Assembly (NCBI GenBank): GCA_024760905.1
Contig: CM045734.1
Span: 41,269,564 to 41,333,563, forward strand
DNA from: Plotosus lineatus
Lineage: Eukaryota > Chordata > Actinopteri > Siluriformes > Plotosidae
DNA: 64,000 nt
Reading direction: 5' to 3'
Shown here piece after piece: positions 63,465 to 64,000 of this stretch (the first letter of the stretch is position 1; each line of letters starts with the position of its first letter). Made by a program: the position numbers and the translations under genes. Below the pieces are notes generated by a model, which was given only the letters and a program-made list of their open reading frames with translations, did no database searches and had not been told where the DNA came from.

Positions 63465-64000
63465 TGTGACACAAATATGACCACTATACTTATGATAATA
63501 CATTTTTAAGCAGGCTCACTGCTATTAATACATATGCAAAGGCTTAAAATTAAACTGTGTATTTATATAATTTTTATTATAGCTCTAAGAATACGACCTT
63601 TCAATTCTGATCATAAATTTAAAGTGGAAAAAAAAACAAACATCACATTTCGCTTCATTTTTAATTTTCCTCAAATAATGATTTAAATATATATTAACAT
63701 GGACTTCACGTATGAACGGATAACGGAGGTGGCGAGAAGACACAAAGTCCCCTTGGTGAATATATAAGACATTTTTAAAGAAAATTCTGCCTTTCGTAAC
63801 GCTGGAATTCACACTCTCCCGAGTAAAAGATGACCCAAACCATCTGCTTCACAGCAAGCGCACAGGAACCATTAGCTTAGCCTGAGCAACTACACTGTGT
63901 GGACAGCTTTTTCTTTTGTTTCAGTACACCTGCTGCTCTTCCATCTTGTGTGGCCCTTGTGTGGTCTGTTTATGTCCTACAAACATCAATCAGAGTCTTA
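63465..64000. other. End of window, no gene assigned
   Basis: A short plus-strand frame MDFTYERITEVARRHKVPL begins at 63701 and stops after 22 codons. A tttcttttgtttcag acceptor-like stretch is at 63912-63926. Neither can be tied to a gene. Confidence 0.35.

Overview
The window is nuclear DNA from a ray-finned fish, probably a teleost. The evidence is a vertebrate multi-exon gene with GT-AG introns, and a repeat set typical of fish: several Tc1-like families, pogo/Tigger-like and hAT-like short DNA transposons, an RTE-like LINE, tRNA-derived SINEs and long (AT)n, (CA)n and (GATA)n arrays. The species cannot be named from the sequence. No bacterial, viral or CRISPR content was recognised.

The only host gene recognised is adgrv1 (adhesion GPCR V1, also GPR98/VLGR1), on the minus strand. 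Fourteen consecutive coding exons lie between 39047 and 2199. Their phases agree and they join into 958 residues: a signal peptide and about seven Calx-beta modules, the last cut by the window edge. The gene continues to the left, outside the window. The giant protein forms the ankle links of hair-cell stereocilia and the periciliary link of photoreceptors. The exon set was read by aligning translated exons to what I remember of the mammalian protein and by choosing splice sites that keep frame.

Layout: 1-2150 holds a Tc1-like copy, a SINE and a degenerate Tc1-like element. 2199-5767 holds five exons plus hAT and Tc1 remnants. 5768-12222 is an intron with a nearly complete RTE-like LINE inserted in a pogo-like MITE. 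12223-22079 holds six exons; one of its introns contains a second LINE type interrupted by a pogo-like element. 22080-38859 carries two exons (23391-23486 and 37188-37337) amid Tc1, SINE, MITE and LINE insertions, including a 3.1-kb LINE. The signal-peptide exon is at 38860-39047. From 39048 to 64000 no further host exon can be assigned. This part is the adgrv1 upstream region or first intron, filled with nested elements, with two less repetitive blocks (about 57.95-59.1 kb and 62.5-62.95 kb) that could be regulatory or exonic.

The most interesting signals are structural. One SINE body is joined to two unrelated LINE-derived tails. A pogo-like element carries a minisatellite whose unit looks like a promoter (CCAAT, GC box, CRE-like). 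A pogo-like element pair keeps only a CENP-B-type DNA-binding reading frame. A LINE landed in a palindromic element. Another LINE copy has a 24-bp in-place inversion. A large inverted repeat carries YY1- and CTCF-like motifs in mirror orientation.
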